From: Nectonema munidae
Lineage: Eukaryota > Nematomorpha > Nectonematoida > Nectonematidae
Direction: 5' to 3'
Length of the DNA: 64,000 nt
NCBI GenBank assembly: GCA_030549495.1
Contig: JAUIRK010000953.1
Coordinates: 400,001-464,000, forward strand
Part shown: one piece after another, positions 1 to 12,103 of the stretch
Numbering within the stretch: position 1 is the stretch's first letter
Layout: each line of letters starts with the position of its first letter
Notes under the pieces: generated by a model
The model's database searches: none
Seen by the model: the letters and a program-made list of their open reading frames with translations, nothing else
Told to the model about the DNA's origin: nothing
Program-made: the position numbers and the translations under genes

Positions 1-1864
1 TTTGTTCCTGGCTAATCCTACTTTCATATCTCTACTGATGTTCCCTCAATTAATGAAAATATAAAAAATTCTGTATTTATTAAAAAAGACGCACATTTTC
101 TTAACTCTTTAGGGAATGACGAGGGTTGTTTAATAGCCTTATAAAATGTTATAAGTGCAGGTCTATGGTGGGCAAAAATTTATTTTAATGATAAATATAT
201 GGTGTACGCGAAAAATTAAAAAAAAATCAAATCTTCCTATCCTTATCTTGGTGCATCATAAAACTAATATCCTCAACAACTTCAATTCTAATTAATGCAC
301 TTATTTAAGGGTGAAAAACTTATATTAAGATCCCCTTCTTCTATTAAGTTTTACAGCAACAATGCTTGTATAGTAAATTAAACAAGTCTTGCATATTCTT
401 CCAATGACTTTCAAATCATTTTACATTTCATTGGAAGACCTTTGTATTCATTTTCGGAACAAACGGCTTAATAGCAATATGTTTTATAAATCAGGATGAT
501 CGTCAGTTGATTTTATATGGTTTATAGGAAAAGAGGGAGCAGGAAGATATCGGCTAGAGAATATCATTAATAAAATTTAATTATTTGCAGTTCATTCTGA
601 AATATACAAGAATGTTTTGTAAACCAAGGATGTGGCTTTTTACCCAAATAAACTCAAAAAAATCAAAATAAATTTTTAATTTTTCAATATTATATATTGG
701 AAAATTAAACTAGAATCGATTTTTTTAAAAAGACTTCCGCGTGACTATATTTATTTTTAATTTTCAATTTTGCAATTAAAACATTTAACATAATTTAAAT
801 AAAGGTAAGATTTTAAGCAAAAATGGCAAAAAACGGTGGATGTCTTTATTTTTCAAGAAAAAAATTATATATATTAGTGATCTGGCAAGAAACATTGGGG
901 GCAACATTTCAGACTACTTTTATATCTTTTTACAAAATCGAGTTTAATCAAAATTTTTCAATATAATTTTAATAATGAAAAATTATAAATTATAATAATT
1001 TTTTTAAGTTTTTTTTAACTAATAAATAAAATTTAGATTAAGCAGACGATTTCTAGATCTTAAGGGGGTTTATATCAAGTTACTTAATTTCCTCTACTTT
1101 TTTGCGATCATCTGGGTAACGAATACTTTCGTAAAATCACAATATACAATGTAAAGGTTTGAGGTTTCCTACCTTTAATAAAATAAACGGAGAAAACAAT
1201 TTAGAAATAAGACTTAAAATAGTCAAAATTAATATTCAAAATTCTACTTATTAAAACAGTTAACCATTTTATGATCAATTTTACATTCTAAAACCTGAAT
1301 GAATAAGCTCTCCGTTTGCAAATTATGTAAAATAGCAAATTTTTAAATAATTTTTGTCTATTGTGGAAGCAAAAAAAACTTAACTCATATCAAGAAAACC
1401 TGACTACTTATAAATAAAATATTCTATATAAATTTTTTTAGCATTTATGAAAAGTCTTTAAATAAACCTCTTTTATAGAGATTCGTCAAGTTTTTTTTAA
1501 GATTCTCACTTCACTGCCATAGTTCGATACTAAGGTGGTTTTTTTGGTAAAATTTCAACATTCTTTCCTTGATTGGGTTAGCGACTATAAAAAATAAAGC
1601 TAAATATTGATAGTATTTTTATATATCCTTTATAAAATTTTTAATATAAATTTTGGTATCTTAATCTAAAAATTATGAAATTTTCGAAGAATGGAAATTT
1701 TTAGAAGCACAAATGTTTTTTCTATTGAAGGAGACAATTTAATGATGGCATTTATACTTGAATGTATCTATCATTGAAGTTTAAATTTTAATGTTAAATT
1801 ATCTATAATTAGGAAGATTGAATTTGTGAACAAATATGCGATTTTTGCTTATATTAATATTTAG
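1..1864. other. AT-rich upstream region, no gene recognised
   Basis: Very AT-rich DNA with many homopolymer runs. I see no exon with good splice sites and family homology and no transposon ends. It may be an intron between an unseen 5' UTR exon and exon 1, or the promoter region. No promoter element can be supported. Confidence 0.5.
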
Positions 1865-1961
1865 GCACACCATAATATGCCTAATGACTTTAATGACCGA
1901 CTTTTAAAACTTGGGTTTCATCCAGATTTAGTAACATATATAAAAGGTTTAATCCTAGAAG
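1865..1961 (+). CDS. Exon 1 (first coding): start of NURR domain
   Basis: The acceptor is atatttag before 1865 and the donor is gtataa at 1962. The reading frame contains ATG at 1877, giving MPNDFNDRLLKLGFHPD and continuing to GLILE. This lines up with the SYNCRIP/hnRNP R stretch NFQTLLDAGLPQKV...VAGLV at the start of the acidic NURR domain. The exon ends in phase 1 and the split codon with exon 2 makes Gly29. Because it starts after a good acceptor, the 12 bases before ATG are either 5' UTR from an upstream exon or coding sequence (Ala-His-His-Asn) continuing from one. The ATG is the simplest start. The exon is too short to show as a long open frame and was found by homology. Confidence 0.8.
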
Positions 1962-2924
1962 GTATAAACGCATTATTTAAATATATTTTTATATAAAATT
2001 AAAATTTTTACCTTCCTCTTGCTAGTAGGACAATTATAATTACAAATTAAATTTTAATGACTTTATATTAACGTTTTCATAGACTAATTTATGTAGTATT
2101 ACATAAGTTTATAATTTATGTATATATTTATATTTTAAAAGTCTATATAAAAAATTGGGTTCGTTTTTATTAATTTATGAAAATCTCAAAAATATATCCA
2201 TGTATTTAAATAAATTTAATGACAACTTTTTATAAATCTGCATTATGCGTTTTTCATGTGTCAACATAAGTAGCTTAATGTAAGTCTTAAAAAATCTGGT
2301 TCTCCCAGTGCTAATAATTCATATTTTTTTATATCCCTAATGATGTCATAAATTTATATTTTAAACTAATTAACTACATCACATACCGTATAATGTATAT
2401 TTTTTATTTTAAACTTATAAATGTATTGCTTTATCAAATATTAGTAGTTAATTCTCTTTATAAATATTCTTTTTTGATTTTGGTTTGTAAATTTAAAAAT
2501 GTAAAATATATATTTTACAATTTTGGGAAAAACTTTTTCCTGTGAACATAAAATTATTGAAGCCTGGAGATTCTTGTTTTTTGTTAAAAACATTGAGATT
2601 TTGCCTAAAACATTAGAATTAAATTAATCTACAAAATTCTCTTTTACAAATAGCATTTTGTTAAATATAATTGACAATTTATTAGAATAATGCATAATAC
2701 AGATATACTAGTTAATAACACAATAAAGTACTTAGCTAAACAAAAATATTTGAATCGGTCTGTTGATGTTCCAGGAACTTTTAGTTTGGAAATATAATGC
2801 ACAAAACTTCTAGTCTATAATGAACAAAGTTGTTGCCCTTGTCATGAATATCAGCAACAATGACATCATACATAATATGATATTGATATCAATTTTTTTA
2901 ATGTAAATTATAACATTTTTAAAA

Positions 2925-3012
2925 ACCGGGAGATAAAAACTGAAAAAAATGGAGACTGGGAGATAGAAACAAAACCGGGAGTCTCCCGGTATTGCCCGGA
3001 GAGTTGACAGGT
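2925..3012. repeat. GC-rich palindromic patch, possible DNA-transposon end
   Basis: Positions 2974-2990 read accgggagtctcccggt, an almost perfect palindrome, within repeated ggagac/gggaga words and followed by cccggagagttgacagg. This resembles the terminal region of some hAT elements, but no matching second end or target duplication was found. Confidence 0.3.
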
Positions 3013-3161
3013 ATTAGTGATGCTATGATACCAAAATTTTCTACGATGCCGATTCAGAAATAATTATATAGAAAGTTATATATACTTGGAAAAAAAATCT
3101 TTATTCTATATTCTTAACAAAATTATAACGCTATGGACTAGCTTAAACTGGTTTTGAACAC

Positions 3162-3455
3162 GACCGTGAATAGGTTAGACCTCTTTAAAGTTTGATCCGA
3201 GTTCGTCTGGTCTCCATAGTATTCAGATAAGGAATGGACTAGACCGTCTATAGTTTAAAGCGAACCGAACCATTTTATAATATTTACTGACCAAATCGAA
3301 ATGAATTACAGAAATTAGGGACCGGTTGAACTGAACCACTATGATCAGTTAACTGACCGTGAATAGATTAGACCTCTTCAAAGTCCGATCCGAGTTCGTC
3401 TGGTCTCCATAGTATCCAGATAAGGAATGGACTAGACCCTCTATAGTTTAAACTA
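3162..3455. repeat. Direct repeat, about 95 bp in two copies 193 bp apart
   Basis: The block beginning gaccgtgaataggttagacc at 3162 recurs at 3355 with few substitutions. It includes the shared gatccgagttcgtctggtct and continues through ggaatggactagacc. The spacer between copies contains related ggac/gaccgg words, so this may be the remains of a longer tandem or a subterminal repeat of an unidentified element. Confidence 0.6.
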
Positions 3456-3768
3456 GACGTAATGGGGTTATGATATCTATGGACCAGATTGGACTGAACT
3501 ACAGACCACATCTTTATATTTCCAACTCGTCTCCATAAAGTCAATGTCGATTTTTTGTAATTTTAATATCTTTTTTAAAAGTTAATTTATATGGCAATAC
3601 TTTTGTTCCCAATGAATTTTATTCGGGTAGCGAAGTTTTCGTATTATCGAGCTCTGACTGTATTAATATTTGTTTTGAGTATAAAATTATTCATTATAAA
3701 GCCTCTGACGACTGTCATTACCTATCATTTGATGGCAATAAACAGGCTAACGTGTGTATCATTTATAG

Positions 3769-4100
3769 GTTTCATTCAAGAAAATGAGTGGGATAGCAAG
3801 GCTTTGGAAGCGCTTAAAAATTTGCCTTCCAGTTCTGCTATTTCGCTCTTGCAGAATCTGAAGTCCAGCAACTACCGCCATGCCAACAACAAAAGCGCCT
3901 ACCTTTTCAGCGCCATCAAAGCTCAACGAAATCGCTGCACACCCGCATCCACTTCCGCCATGCTGAATCACTCTAACTCTAAAGCCGAAGCGTGTCCTGT
4001 AAATGGTGGGGCCGGAGGGATTGCTTTGCCGAATCATGCATTTACCTCACGTGTTAGGCACTACTCTACCTCTGCCATTGAAGCCAATAAGGAAAACCAC
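3769..4100 (+). CDS. Exon 2: rest of NURR domain and linker
   Basis: Acceptor atttatag, donor gtactt at 4101. It encodes residues 29-139, starting FIQENEWDSKALEALKNLP and running through SAISLLQNL and NNKSAYLFSAIKAQRNR. This matches DERAIEALKEF, ALAVLQQF and NKSAFLCGVMKTYRQR of hnRNP Q/R in order and spacing, which is the strongest evidence that the gene belongs to the NURR-containing branch rather than to A1CF/RBM46/RBM47. The second half (S/N/A/G-rich, residues about 85-139) has no clear counterpart. Base composition is clearly less AT-rich than the flanking introns. The frame stays open upstream of the acceptor, but that translation looks intronic. Confidence 0.88.
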
Positions 4101-4716
4101 GTACTTTTTCTTTATACTCTGAGGTTAAGTCTATACCGCTCTCTTTGAGATTAAAGTACTTCAGTTTATGGGTGTCTAATGTCAACTTGTATGTATGTCT
4201 AGATATTTTTTGTTTCACACGTGTATTAATACAAATAAAGAGGAAAGTTTGTGTCAAAAATGTATATGTATGTATGTTGTACGATTGAATAACACAAACC
4301 AAATCTCAACCCTAACACTAACTCTAACACTAACACATGCTAATTCTATGCAAATTAAAGAATAAATTTGAATAGTCGAAAACAGCGATAGAGTGAAGCC
4401 TAACTTTAATATTTCTTTGTGTATACAAATTTTCCCTACGTAATATAACTCTGTTCGGCGATTTCTCAGGCTTTAATAAATCTTTGTTTGATTTATTGAA
4501 TAAAAGAAGAAGAATATTTCAAATGAAATGTATGCATTTTTTTATTCGTATCATTTATCATGTATATAACATCATAAGCATGCACTTTAAATATGCGAAA
4601 ACAAAATTTACGGATTATTATCTTTATCTTTGAGAGAAGATCGAAAAGGAAGTAAATGAAACTTCATCATGATTCCAGCTGCTTTAAGTTAACGGAAAGA
4701 AAATATAAACAGGACT

Positions 4717-4892
4717 ATGAAATCATAAAGGTTAAGGTATAGTGGGGTGGTTTCATCGAGAAGGCACATTCTCCCGCTTGTATCGAACCATGAAGAAAGT
4801 AAGCTTTATGCGGAATCGAACTCAAGACCTTTTGTTATCGAAACCCAGTATCTAACCAACCTTACTCACGCCCTTATGATGAAATCATAAAG
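4717..4892 (-). mobile_element. tRNA-derived SINE with 14-bp target duplications
   Basis: The element at 4731-4878 is flanked by the 14-bp direct repeat atgaaatcataaag at 4717-4730 and 4879-4892. Read on the minus strand it begins gggcgtgagtaaggttgg, an A-box-like tRNA start, and contains a B-box-like ggttcga equivalent (plus-strand form ggaatcgaactc near 4811). A related copy at 44298-44457 shares the run gttatcgaaacccagtatct and the following ctaaccaaccttactcac. The long target duplication fits LINE-type retroposition. SINEs do not encode protein. Confidence 0.75.
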
Positions 4893-6297
4893 ACAAATAA
4901 AGTCGGTATAGAGAAAAAAATGAAAAGGATATGAAAAGCATAAATTAAAATAAACATTAAAAAGTTAATAAATAAGAGAGAAAAAGAAAATGACAATTTT
5001 TGTTTTTTTTATATCAAACTCTTATAGTAATTTCTTCCAATCGTGATAAAATTTCTTGCAGCTGAAAAACTCTCTGTCTCAACTTAAGTTTAGGAATATT
5101 TTATGAATTTTTATAATTTCTGTATTTTACAATTTCATTTGGGAAAAAACGCTAAATTCGTTGCCTGTAAATAAAACCTTGAATCCATAACTTGTTCACG
5201 GTGGATGCTCCCTTTTTTAACCCACTAAGTTTGAGAATGTTAATACTTTGATAAAAAGTCCACACTTAAATAACGAAAACCCATCTGACATATTTGTCGC
5301 TTTCACACTAAAGGATAAAAAAGGTAAGCAAAACAGTATCTTTTCACATAATCACAAGTTGAATATCCCAAATTGAACACGGGATTAGTGTTTTTGATTC
5401 TACATATTTATAGATACATAATTTGCATCTTCATCTATTTGGATTAGCTTCAACAATATTGGATGAAGTTGTAATAAGAAGTTTTTTTTAGACTCAGGAT
5501 TTCTTCTTTGTCTTGATTAAAAGATTTGATAATCTCTATCTTAAATTATATTCTAAGATTTAACTTTTTTACTTTCATTGCTTTTTAAATTTTCCATTTG
5601 TTTTTTGTTTGAAGTATAGGAATTGCTAACACCAGATAGTGTAAAATGGGATAGGTAATAAATAGCAATTTATTTTTCCAATATATAGTGATGAAAAAAA
5701 TCAATTTGTTTGTAACTATACTTTTCATTATAAAAATCATATTTGAAATTAGGATTTTATATCTTCATATTTTTCAGTACTTAAAAAAATAGAAGGTGAT
5801 TTTAACCTCATTTCCTCTAGGACAATGGTCGGCAACCTTATGCTAACGGCGTGCCAACTTAACACTTCTCAAATCATCTCGAGTGCCAACCTCATATGTA
5901 TATTATCCAAACCAAAATCAACATAATTGTTTTATAATTTATTTAAATTTTATATACAAATTTACATTAATTTACAATAATAATTAAAATTATAATTAGC
6001 AATAAAAAAATTATATCAGTAATTAATGCCTGACTCTTTGATAACTTTGGCCAACTCTTCAATATCGACACAATACTCTGTTACTTTGAGTTTCACGCAA
6101 TTTTCTCAATTTTGAGGGGTCAAACGATTTCTATGGCGATTCAACACTGCTTGCATGCGGAAAAAAATTTGCTCACAGTAGTAGGTTGAGCCAAAAGCTG
6201 AAAGAAGAGCAAAAACAATTTTTTTCATACAGATGTAAGAATTGGGAAGAAGTGTCCAAGATTCAAGGATAGCTGAAGACTTTTCTAAATTTTCCTC

Positions 6298-6615
6298 TTA
6301 TAGATTTTTTCTCACTTCAGCAAACTTAGATGTCCATAGTTCTGAAGATCTAAATTCAACGTTTTGCATTTCGAAATCATCAATATCCATCCATCTAAGA
6401 AGTTCAAGCTGAGTATTTCTTAGATTTACTATATCTGGTCTGATGAGAAATGAGAATAAGGATCCATGAATATGAAAGCCGCGACTTCGCTCATCAAATT
6501 CTATTTTGAGTCCATCAATATAATCCTGAAGCTCTTCTACATTCACATCAAATTGGGCGAATGATATTTCACATTGGAAAATACCTGAAAATTTTGGTTT
6601 TAATGTCTCTGGCAA
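6298..6615 (-). pseudogene. hAT transposase fragment (C-terminal)
   Basis: 105 residues on the minus strand with FSFLIRPDIVNLRNTQLELL, MQNVEFRSSELWTSKFAEV and upstream YIDGLKIEFDERSRGF. The pattern F-x-F-L-x-x-P ... LQ-x-E-L-L-x-x-[QD] ... S-x-L-[WK]-x-KF is the C-terminal part of FAM200/ZBED5-like hAT transposases. It lies downstream, in transcriptional order, of the fragment at 7034-6780, as expected. Confidence 0.8.
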
Positions 6616-6779
6616 AAATGTCGAGTTTCATTGTAAATGCTGTCCAATAACTGAAAAGATCGAGCACTTTTTACCTTTCCTTGTCATTTAATACTGAGTT
6701 TATTAAAATGTATTCTTATGTCTGTCAGAAACATCAATTTTAATAACCATTTTTCATTATTCAATTTCACATTCAACTT

Positions 6780-7034
6780 CTAGTAGAAGAGATTTGAATT
6801 GTCTTGGACTAGTGAAGAATAAGAAACAAGATAGTTGACAATTTTGACAACAGTTGTCATTACTTGATCCAAATTTGAACATAAGTCTTCAGCACACAAG
6901 TTCCCCTGGTTTATAATACAATGAAAACTCAATAGTTTACGCCCCACATGATTTTCTAAAAGTTCTACAAATCCTCTCTTTTTGTGGATCATTGAAGCAG
7001 TACGATCACTTGTCACACAGAACAATTTGTTCAA
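6780..7034 (-). pseudogene. hAT transposase fragment (central)
   Basis: The minus-strand frame reads FCVTSDRTASMIHKKRGFVE, then LLSFHCIINQGNLCAEDL and VVKIVNYLVS. It matches domesticated hAT-like proteins such as FAM200/ZBED5/GTF2IRD2, which read TTDGAPAMVGKRNGFV...LSFHCIIHQEALCAK...VVKIVNFIRS. The segment includes the region of a catalytic Asp (TSDRTASM corresponds to TTDGAPAM) and the C-x-x-H-like block. It is not intact: the remainder is split between frames. Confidence 0.85.
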
Positions 7035-7118
7035 ATCAAATTCGCCTTTCGATTGACCCTGCAGACACTGGAATTTTCCTGATTCAAGAAAGTATAGTCT
7101 CTTACTTCATCACTCCTC

Positions 7119-7310
7119 AAAAAAGTTTCCTTGACGTATTCTCTATCTGTGAAAGGTTTACTTTTCACTATCTATTTTGTAACTACATTCAGTAGACTTG
7201 TTCTTCACTCCAAAAAAAAGTTTCCTTGACGTATTCTCTATCTGTGAAAGGTTTACTTTTCACTATCTATTTTGTAACTACATTCAGTAGACTTGTTCTT
7301 CACTCCAACT
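7119..7310. repeat. 95-bp tandem duplication inside the hAT relic
   Basis: The run tttccttgacgtattctcta at 7126 recurs at 7221, giving a period of 95 bp over two nearly identical copies that continue to ttcttcactcc. High identity suggests that the duplication is younger than the element. Confidence 0.85.
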
Positions 7311-9533
7311 GCATGAAGTCTAAAAGTTTTAGGTCTATGTGTTTATGAAAAACTTTACACACATGGCACATATGCGACTAACAAACTTGTTTTTGAACAT
7401 GATAAAAGTATAAGAAAATAAAAAAATAAAAAATACTTGCCAAAAAAGCAAAAAAAAATCAAAGCTGTTAAAAACACATTTGATTGCCTTTATAAAACTG
7501 TTTAAAAATTTATTTTATTTTATGTGTAAATGAAAAAATTTGACTGTAAAACTCAGAATTTTTGGGTGGCACTTAAAATTGCTTGACGTGCCAAGTTTGG
7601 CACGCGTGCCTTCATTTGTCGACCCCTGCTCTAGGAGAATATTTTTTGATGAAAAAATACAGAAAATATATAATGTATTCTTTATTTTATTTTCAAGAAG
7701 GTGCTCAACTTTTAGTTAACCTTTCTCTCCAAAATATGTATTAACTTTTACCTAAGACTTACCACTATAAAAACCATTGCTTCGTATAGAAGCTCTATCT
7801 TTTTTCGAAAAAATTTTTAGTTTGAAAGAATTTCAGACATTAAATATTTTTGGGCATTTAAGCTGAGTATAAAAAGTTTTGGGAATTAAGATTGGCTCTT
7901 CATTTTTGAGCTTTGTAATTTTTTTTATAAAATGTTGAATCATTATTTTTTTAATGAAAAATAAACTTTTTTTATATCTGTTTTTCTTTTTGTTGTGAAC
8001 GTATAATATATCTTTAAATATTTTGTGAAAAAACATTAGCCAACATTTTTATTAAACGCACAATATTTTTAAGTTTCAACGATGGAATTTTGTTTGGCAA
8101 TTTCAACTCCTGAATCTATATACTATTTACTTAATCATGTTTTAACTGGAGCGAATAAAAATGTGTGTCTAAATATGAATAACAAAACTTTTAATTTTTT
8201 GACCGGGTTAAATAAAGCGTTCTTTGTTACTACTATTATTTGTGGGAAATCAGAATTGACAATCGAATTTAAGTCTGCTTCTTCCTCTAAATTTCCTTTG
8301 AGTAATCGAAACTCAGAGAGTTTCATAAACTCGTTTGTATAAAATTCATCATTGAATGTCTTGAGAAGAACCTGTTCTAAAATAGAAATGCATGCTAAAT
8401 TTGAACAAATATATCACTTTTCTTTTCTATTGTTTTCTGTATACAAGCTTACAAGAATTGAATATACGTCAACCGGTTCACTTTGATCTTTAGTAAAATT
8501 AGAGAACAAAATTTTCAACATATTCTGATTAACTTATGTAATTTATATGTGTATACTTTCAAACTTTTTGATTTTAAAAAATAATGATATATTCAGCCCC
8601 TAGGAAAGATAGTGCACATTTTTGAATAAGATACCAAATGCAATAAATCAGTTTTTAAAATGATGTGTGTGCAAAAAGATTTTATCCTCTCATCTGTATT
8701 TGATTTTTATTCGAAGCATTTTTAATTTCTTTCACTTTTTTGCGAAGACAGCGATAACATTGTATTCACATTTCAATTTTGTTCTTTTCTTATACTGAAG
8801 TATTTTTCTTTGTCTTAGTATATATGCTATGTAAAATGAAAGATCATATTTTTGTATTTGTAATTTGATTCTTTTCATCCATATAATATAGCATGCATTT
8901 TTTCAGGAATAAAATCTATATATGCTACAAAGATTTGACTGGTCTTCTTTTTCAGCCTTTTTATGCAAGGAATAATCATTTTTATCATGGCTTTTTAGTC
9001 ATTTCACACGGTAGCTAATTATCCAAATTGACCGTATTATATATACCTACGTATCAACTGTATTTTTCCTTGCTAATTTTTGATTGAAATAATTCTATAC
9101 ATATTTAGGGAAAAGGATTTTTTGCGTGCCATTGTGAGTGCGTCTAATCTGTCTACCTTTCTTTGAATTTCAAGAAAACAAAAAACTTTTTATCACGCAT
9201 CCAAATGTTCTTGACCCAAATATTCTCATTCTATCTATTTAATTTATGCAAGCATTTTTTCAAATCTTATCATCAATCAACAATAGACCTGCAAATAATA
9301 TCAATATTTGATAAGATCATGCAATGTCTAGTTGATATAAATTTTGTTTTAAAGGTGATGTATTTGATTGATGTACAAAAAATAAACAGGAAGGGGTGGA
9401 AGTAAATTTTTTTGGGTATTATTGTTAGAAACTATTTGGCAAAAGTGACAAAGTTATTATGACCTCCAAATTTCGATCAACTGAATTATATATAGATAGA
9501 GGATTTTAAATATTACTTTGTTTGATATATCAT

Positions 9534-11160
9534 AGTGTTTCCCAACGTTTACGAACTTGCGGCCCCTTGTCAAGATGCTAAAAGGCCCTCGACCTCCTGC
9601 TTTAAGCAGCATGATTAATAATCTTATTTTCTGGGAAGGAAAAAGAAAGAAACTTATAACCTAAACATTTTTTTGGAATTTTGTATTTATTTATTAGTAA
9701 ACTTAATCAAAGCATTAGTTCTAATTTATTATACAAAAAAACACATTTTTTTAATAATTAAATCAAAACAGCTTTAGCAATTAGTGTAATGTCTGCAGTT
9801 GTATGCAGTTAGCTTGAGCATGTCTCATGTCATCTACAATATGCAATCTGTCTCTATTTCTTGTTTTTAAATTGACAAGAATTGAAAGTCCTTTCCCAGA
9901 CTTTTAGGTAGAAACAAATAGAACAAGGAGACGCAAAACTATTGTCATGCTGACCTTGGAGAATCACTGATACATAGCACACCACAACTGAGTTTTAGAT
10001 TTAACTTTAAAAAAATCACAAGTTGTAGAATCGAATCTAAAAATTCTTCCTGTATTTCATCTAGGTGGCTTGCAACAAGAGTTTTTCAAATCTGAAAACA
10101 AACAAAATTTGAAACATTTGCTCTAATGAAATACACTGTTTTGATGACTTTATTGAAACCATTTTTCAACTCATCGGGTATGGTTTTATCGCTCGGCGCA
10201 CTGGATACCAATTACATCTGGAGATTTTTGCTTAGCCAGATTTCGACTTAATACCATGTGCTGTAAAAAAATTATCACTTTGTCAAATGTTTCGCAAAAG
10301 TTGTTCTATTGCAGAGTTTCGCAAAATAAAAAATTGTCTACCAGGTTCTTGTATCTGTACATTGTGTGTGTAGCTGATTGATATAAGTTTGCAGCATCCA
10401 TTATTTCATCAACCTGAGCAAAAATAGTTGAAAATCTAATTCCAAATCTATAAAACTACGTATGACATGTCATCAGAAATCTCTCCTATTAGCCTTATAA
10501 CGGTATCGTTTGACAAGAAGATGTGCTTCAACTTCCGAACTTAGCACATTCAATATATCTTTGCAGCAAGGTAATATCAACTGTTCTGCTATGTTGTGGG
10601 ACTTTTTGAGAACAGATATTTTTGAAACTTTTCAAACCATACTTAATATTTTTTGCAAAAGCATTCCTATTTTATTTATCAAACATGAATTTGTGCAATC
10701 GTTCAGCCAATATTTTTGTTTACGAAACTCGCGTGCTTCCCTACCAACAAGCTTCACTTGACGATCTTTAAAAAAGTGGCTTTAATGCAGTAAAACGAAA
10801 TTTCAAGTGTGAGTCGTGATATTTCATTTTTTAGCCATTAAGAAAAATGCACATTTACAAATTAGGCCTGAAAAGCAATAAAAGGAAAAAATTGTTTACT
10901 CAATTCAAAGACTAACTTATTTTAAATGTGATTTATTGGCAAAAAAAATTTGGATACAAAAAACTTTTTTTGGTTTATAAACTATAAACTTACTTTTTTG
11001 TTAGTTAAATAAATACATTTAAACAAATTGAACTGAAAAGCTTACAATTTTAGGTGTTGAAAAAGTGAATTGCTTTTCTTATCTTTAAGATGAGTTAAAT
11101 AGTAGAAGGGGGTGTGCAATTGTGGCGGTCAAGAGATTCAGATTAAGTTGGTTGAAATTT
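9534..11160 (-). mobile_element. hAT DNA transposon relic, second copy in intron 2
   Basis: A hAT-like end (tagtgtttcccaacg near 9534, followed by ttgcggcccctt) opens a region whose minus strand encodes hAT fragments. Near 10520-10459 it reads FLSNDTVIRLIGEISDDMSY, matching the L-S-N-[DN]-T-V-x-R-R-I-x-[DE]-[IM] motif of FAM200/ZBED5-like transposases. Near 10220-10090 it reads DKTIPDELKNGFNKVIKTVY, matching ELNNVL...VIKIVNFI. The right end is uncertain; ccgcc and gcacaccccc (minus strand) near 11100-11160 are hAT-like. No target duplication was found and the frame is broken several times. Confidence 0.72.
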
Positions 11161-11834
11161 CATGAACTATCTTCTGTTTTTCTTGAAAGAAATTAACTGA
11201 TGAAAATAAAAAGACGAATCTACAAAGCTTATGCTAGAAGTGTAAACTTGTGGGCGGAATAACGAAAAACAGAACGGATAAATGCTGTACTTGTGTGTTT
11301 GACTCAACTTTAGCAATTCTTTACAAATCCGAGAATGATGTTAGGATTCTCCATATAGAGAACAGAATTTCGAAATATATTTTTTAAATCAATACTTCTT
11401 TTAACTTTTCTAAAAAACTAGCATACTTTTAGAGGCATTGTCACCTTTATTTTTGTCATAGTAAACCATTTCATCTATGCTAATTGTAGCTAATAATGAT
11501 AGTTTACCCCTCTTATTGTGACTGCTTTTGTTCCTTTCTTGATCTTGCAAATTCTATTTAAAATTATCCTTAATTATTTTTGATTTTCTGTGTGCAGCCA
11601 CTTAGGCTTTTGCGCGCTCTGCTCTATACGAAGCATTCCTTTGTTATCTCGAAAGCTTAGAAATAAAATAACATAAATTCTTATATTCCTAAAATTAGTT
11701 GAACAATTAATTTTTTTATTAAAATTTAATTTTAGATTTGCTTTATTTTTAGTTAAGAATAATAATTAGTTTGATTGAAAAATTTGATAAACTAAATTTT
11801 TCTGAGGATATCATTTATTTTTTCACACTTTCAG

Positions 11835-11957
11835 ATTTTAAGTCCTCATGACTCTTCTCATATTTCTTTCTACAATGGTATCCGTGTGAAGAAGTACGCT
11901 GGCTTCTTAAACCTTCAGCACAATTCCAAAAATATTTACCCTGAAAGAGGAACAGAG
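11835..11957 (+). CDS. Exon 3: linker with PERG-E motif before RRM1
   Basis: A strong acceptor (cacactttcag) precedes 11835 and the donor gtattt follows 11957. The 123-nt exon is phase 0 at both ends and encodes residues 140-180. It contains GIRVKKYAGF and ends NIYPERGTE. In hnRNP Q/R and A1CF relatives the matching segment reads G-Q-R-K-Y-G-G ... PERG-[CT]-E immediately before RRM1, so the position and motif agree. The 7.7-kb intron before it holds a SINE and two hAT relics. No long open frame marks this exon. Confidence 0.85.
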
Positions 11958-12103
11958 GTATTTAATTTTTTTATCCAAAATTTTCACTTAATTAGCATTT
12001 TTCATCTAACACTTGAATTCTTTTTCTAAATAACGGATTTTGCCACTAACTGGCTAAAATATATTTTACGTATGATTTTTTTAGAACTCATGTTTTTCTC
12101 TAT

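Larger units (their letters stand above)
1962..3768 (+). other. Intron 1
   Basis: AT-rich intron of 1.8 kb. It includes a GC-richer palindromic patch near 2925-3012, possibly a transposon end, and a direct repeat at about 3162-3455, both listed separately. The rest shows nothing recognisable. Confidence 0.6.
5815..7636 (-). mobile_element. hAT DNA transposon relic (FAM200/ZBED5-like) with 8-bp TSD
   Basis: The 8-bp duplication ctctagga lies at 5815-5822 and 7629-7636. The element (5823-7628, 1806 bp) has hAT-type inverted ends: caatggtcggcaacc on the left and, read inward from the right, caggggtcgacaaatg, each followed by a ggcgtgcc-type subterminal motif. The minus strand carries two transposase fragments (7034-6780 and 6615-6298). 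At about 1.8 kb it is shorter than autonomous hATs and internally rearranged, including a 95-bp tandem duplication. Confidence 0.88.
4101..11834 (+). other. Intron 2 (7.7 kb)
   Basis: Intron containing, in order, a SINE (4731-4878), a hAT relic with target duplication (5815-7636) and a second hAT relic (about 9534-11160), all in antisense orientation. Between them (4893-5814, 7637-9533, 11161-11834) I see only AT-rich sequence with short open frames on both strands that look random. Confidence 0.6.

Noticed and set aside
3591-3768. In-frame ATG and hydrophobic peptide upstream of exon 2 as a possible alternative N-terminus or signal peptide
   Set aside because: The peptide is what AT-rich intron sequence gives by chance; exon 1 at 1865 supplies the conserved N-terminal NURR sequence with matching phase.
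3759-4037. 92-codon minus-strand open frame opposite exon 2
   Set aside because: It is the antisense shadow of exon 2, whose plus-strand frame has clear NURR homology and splice sites.
4308-4340. Short ccctaacactaactctaac-type run resembling telomeric repeat
   Set aside because: Only about four degenerate heptamers; too short and irregular for an interstitial telomere call.
8082-8342. Overlapping open frames on both strands
   Set aside because: No homology, no splice context, composition as in the surrounding intron.
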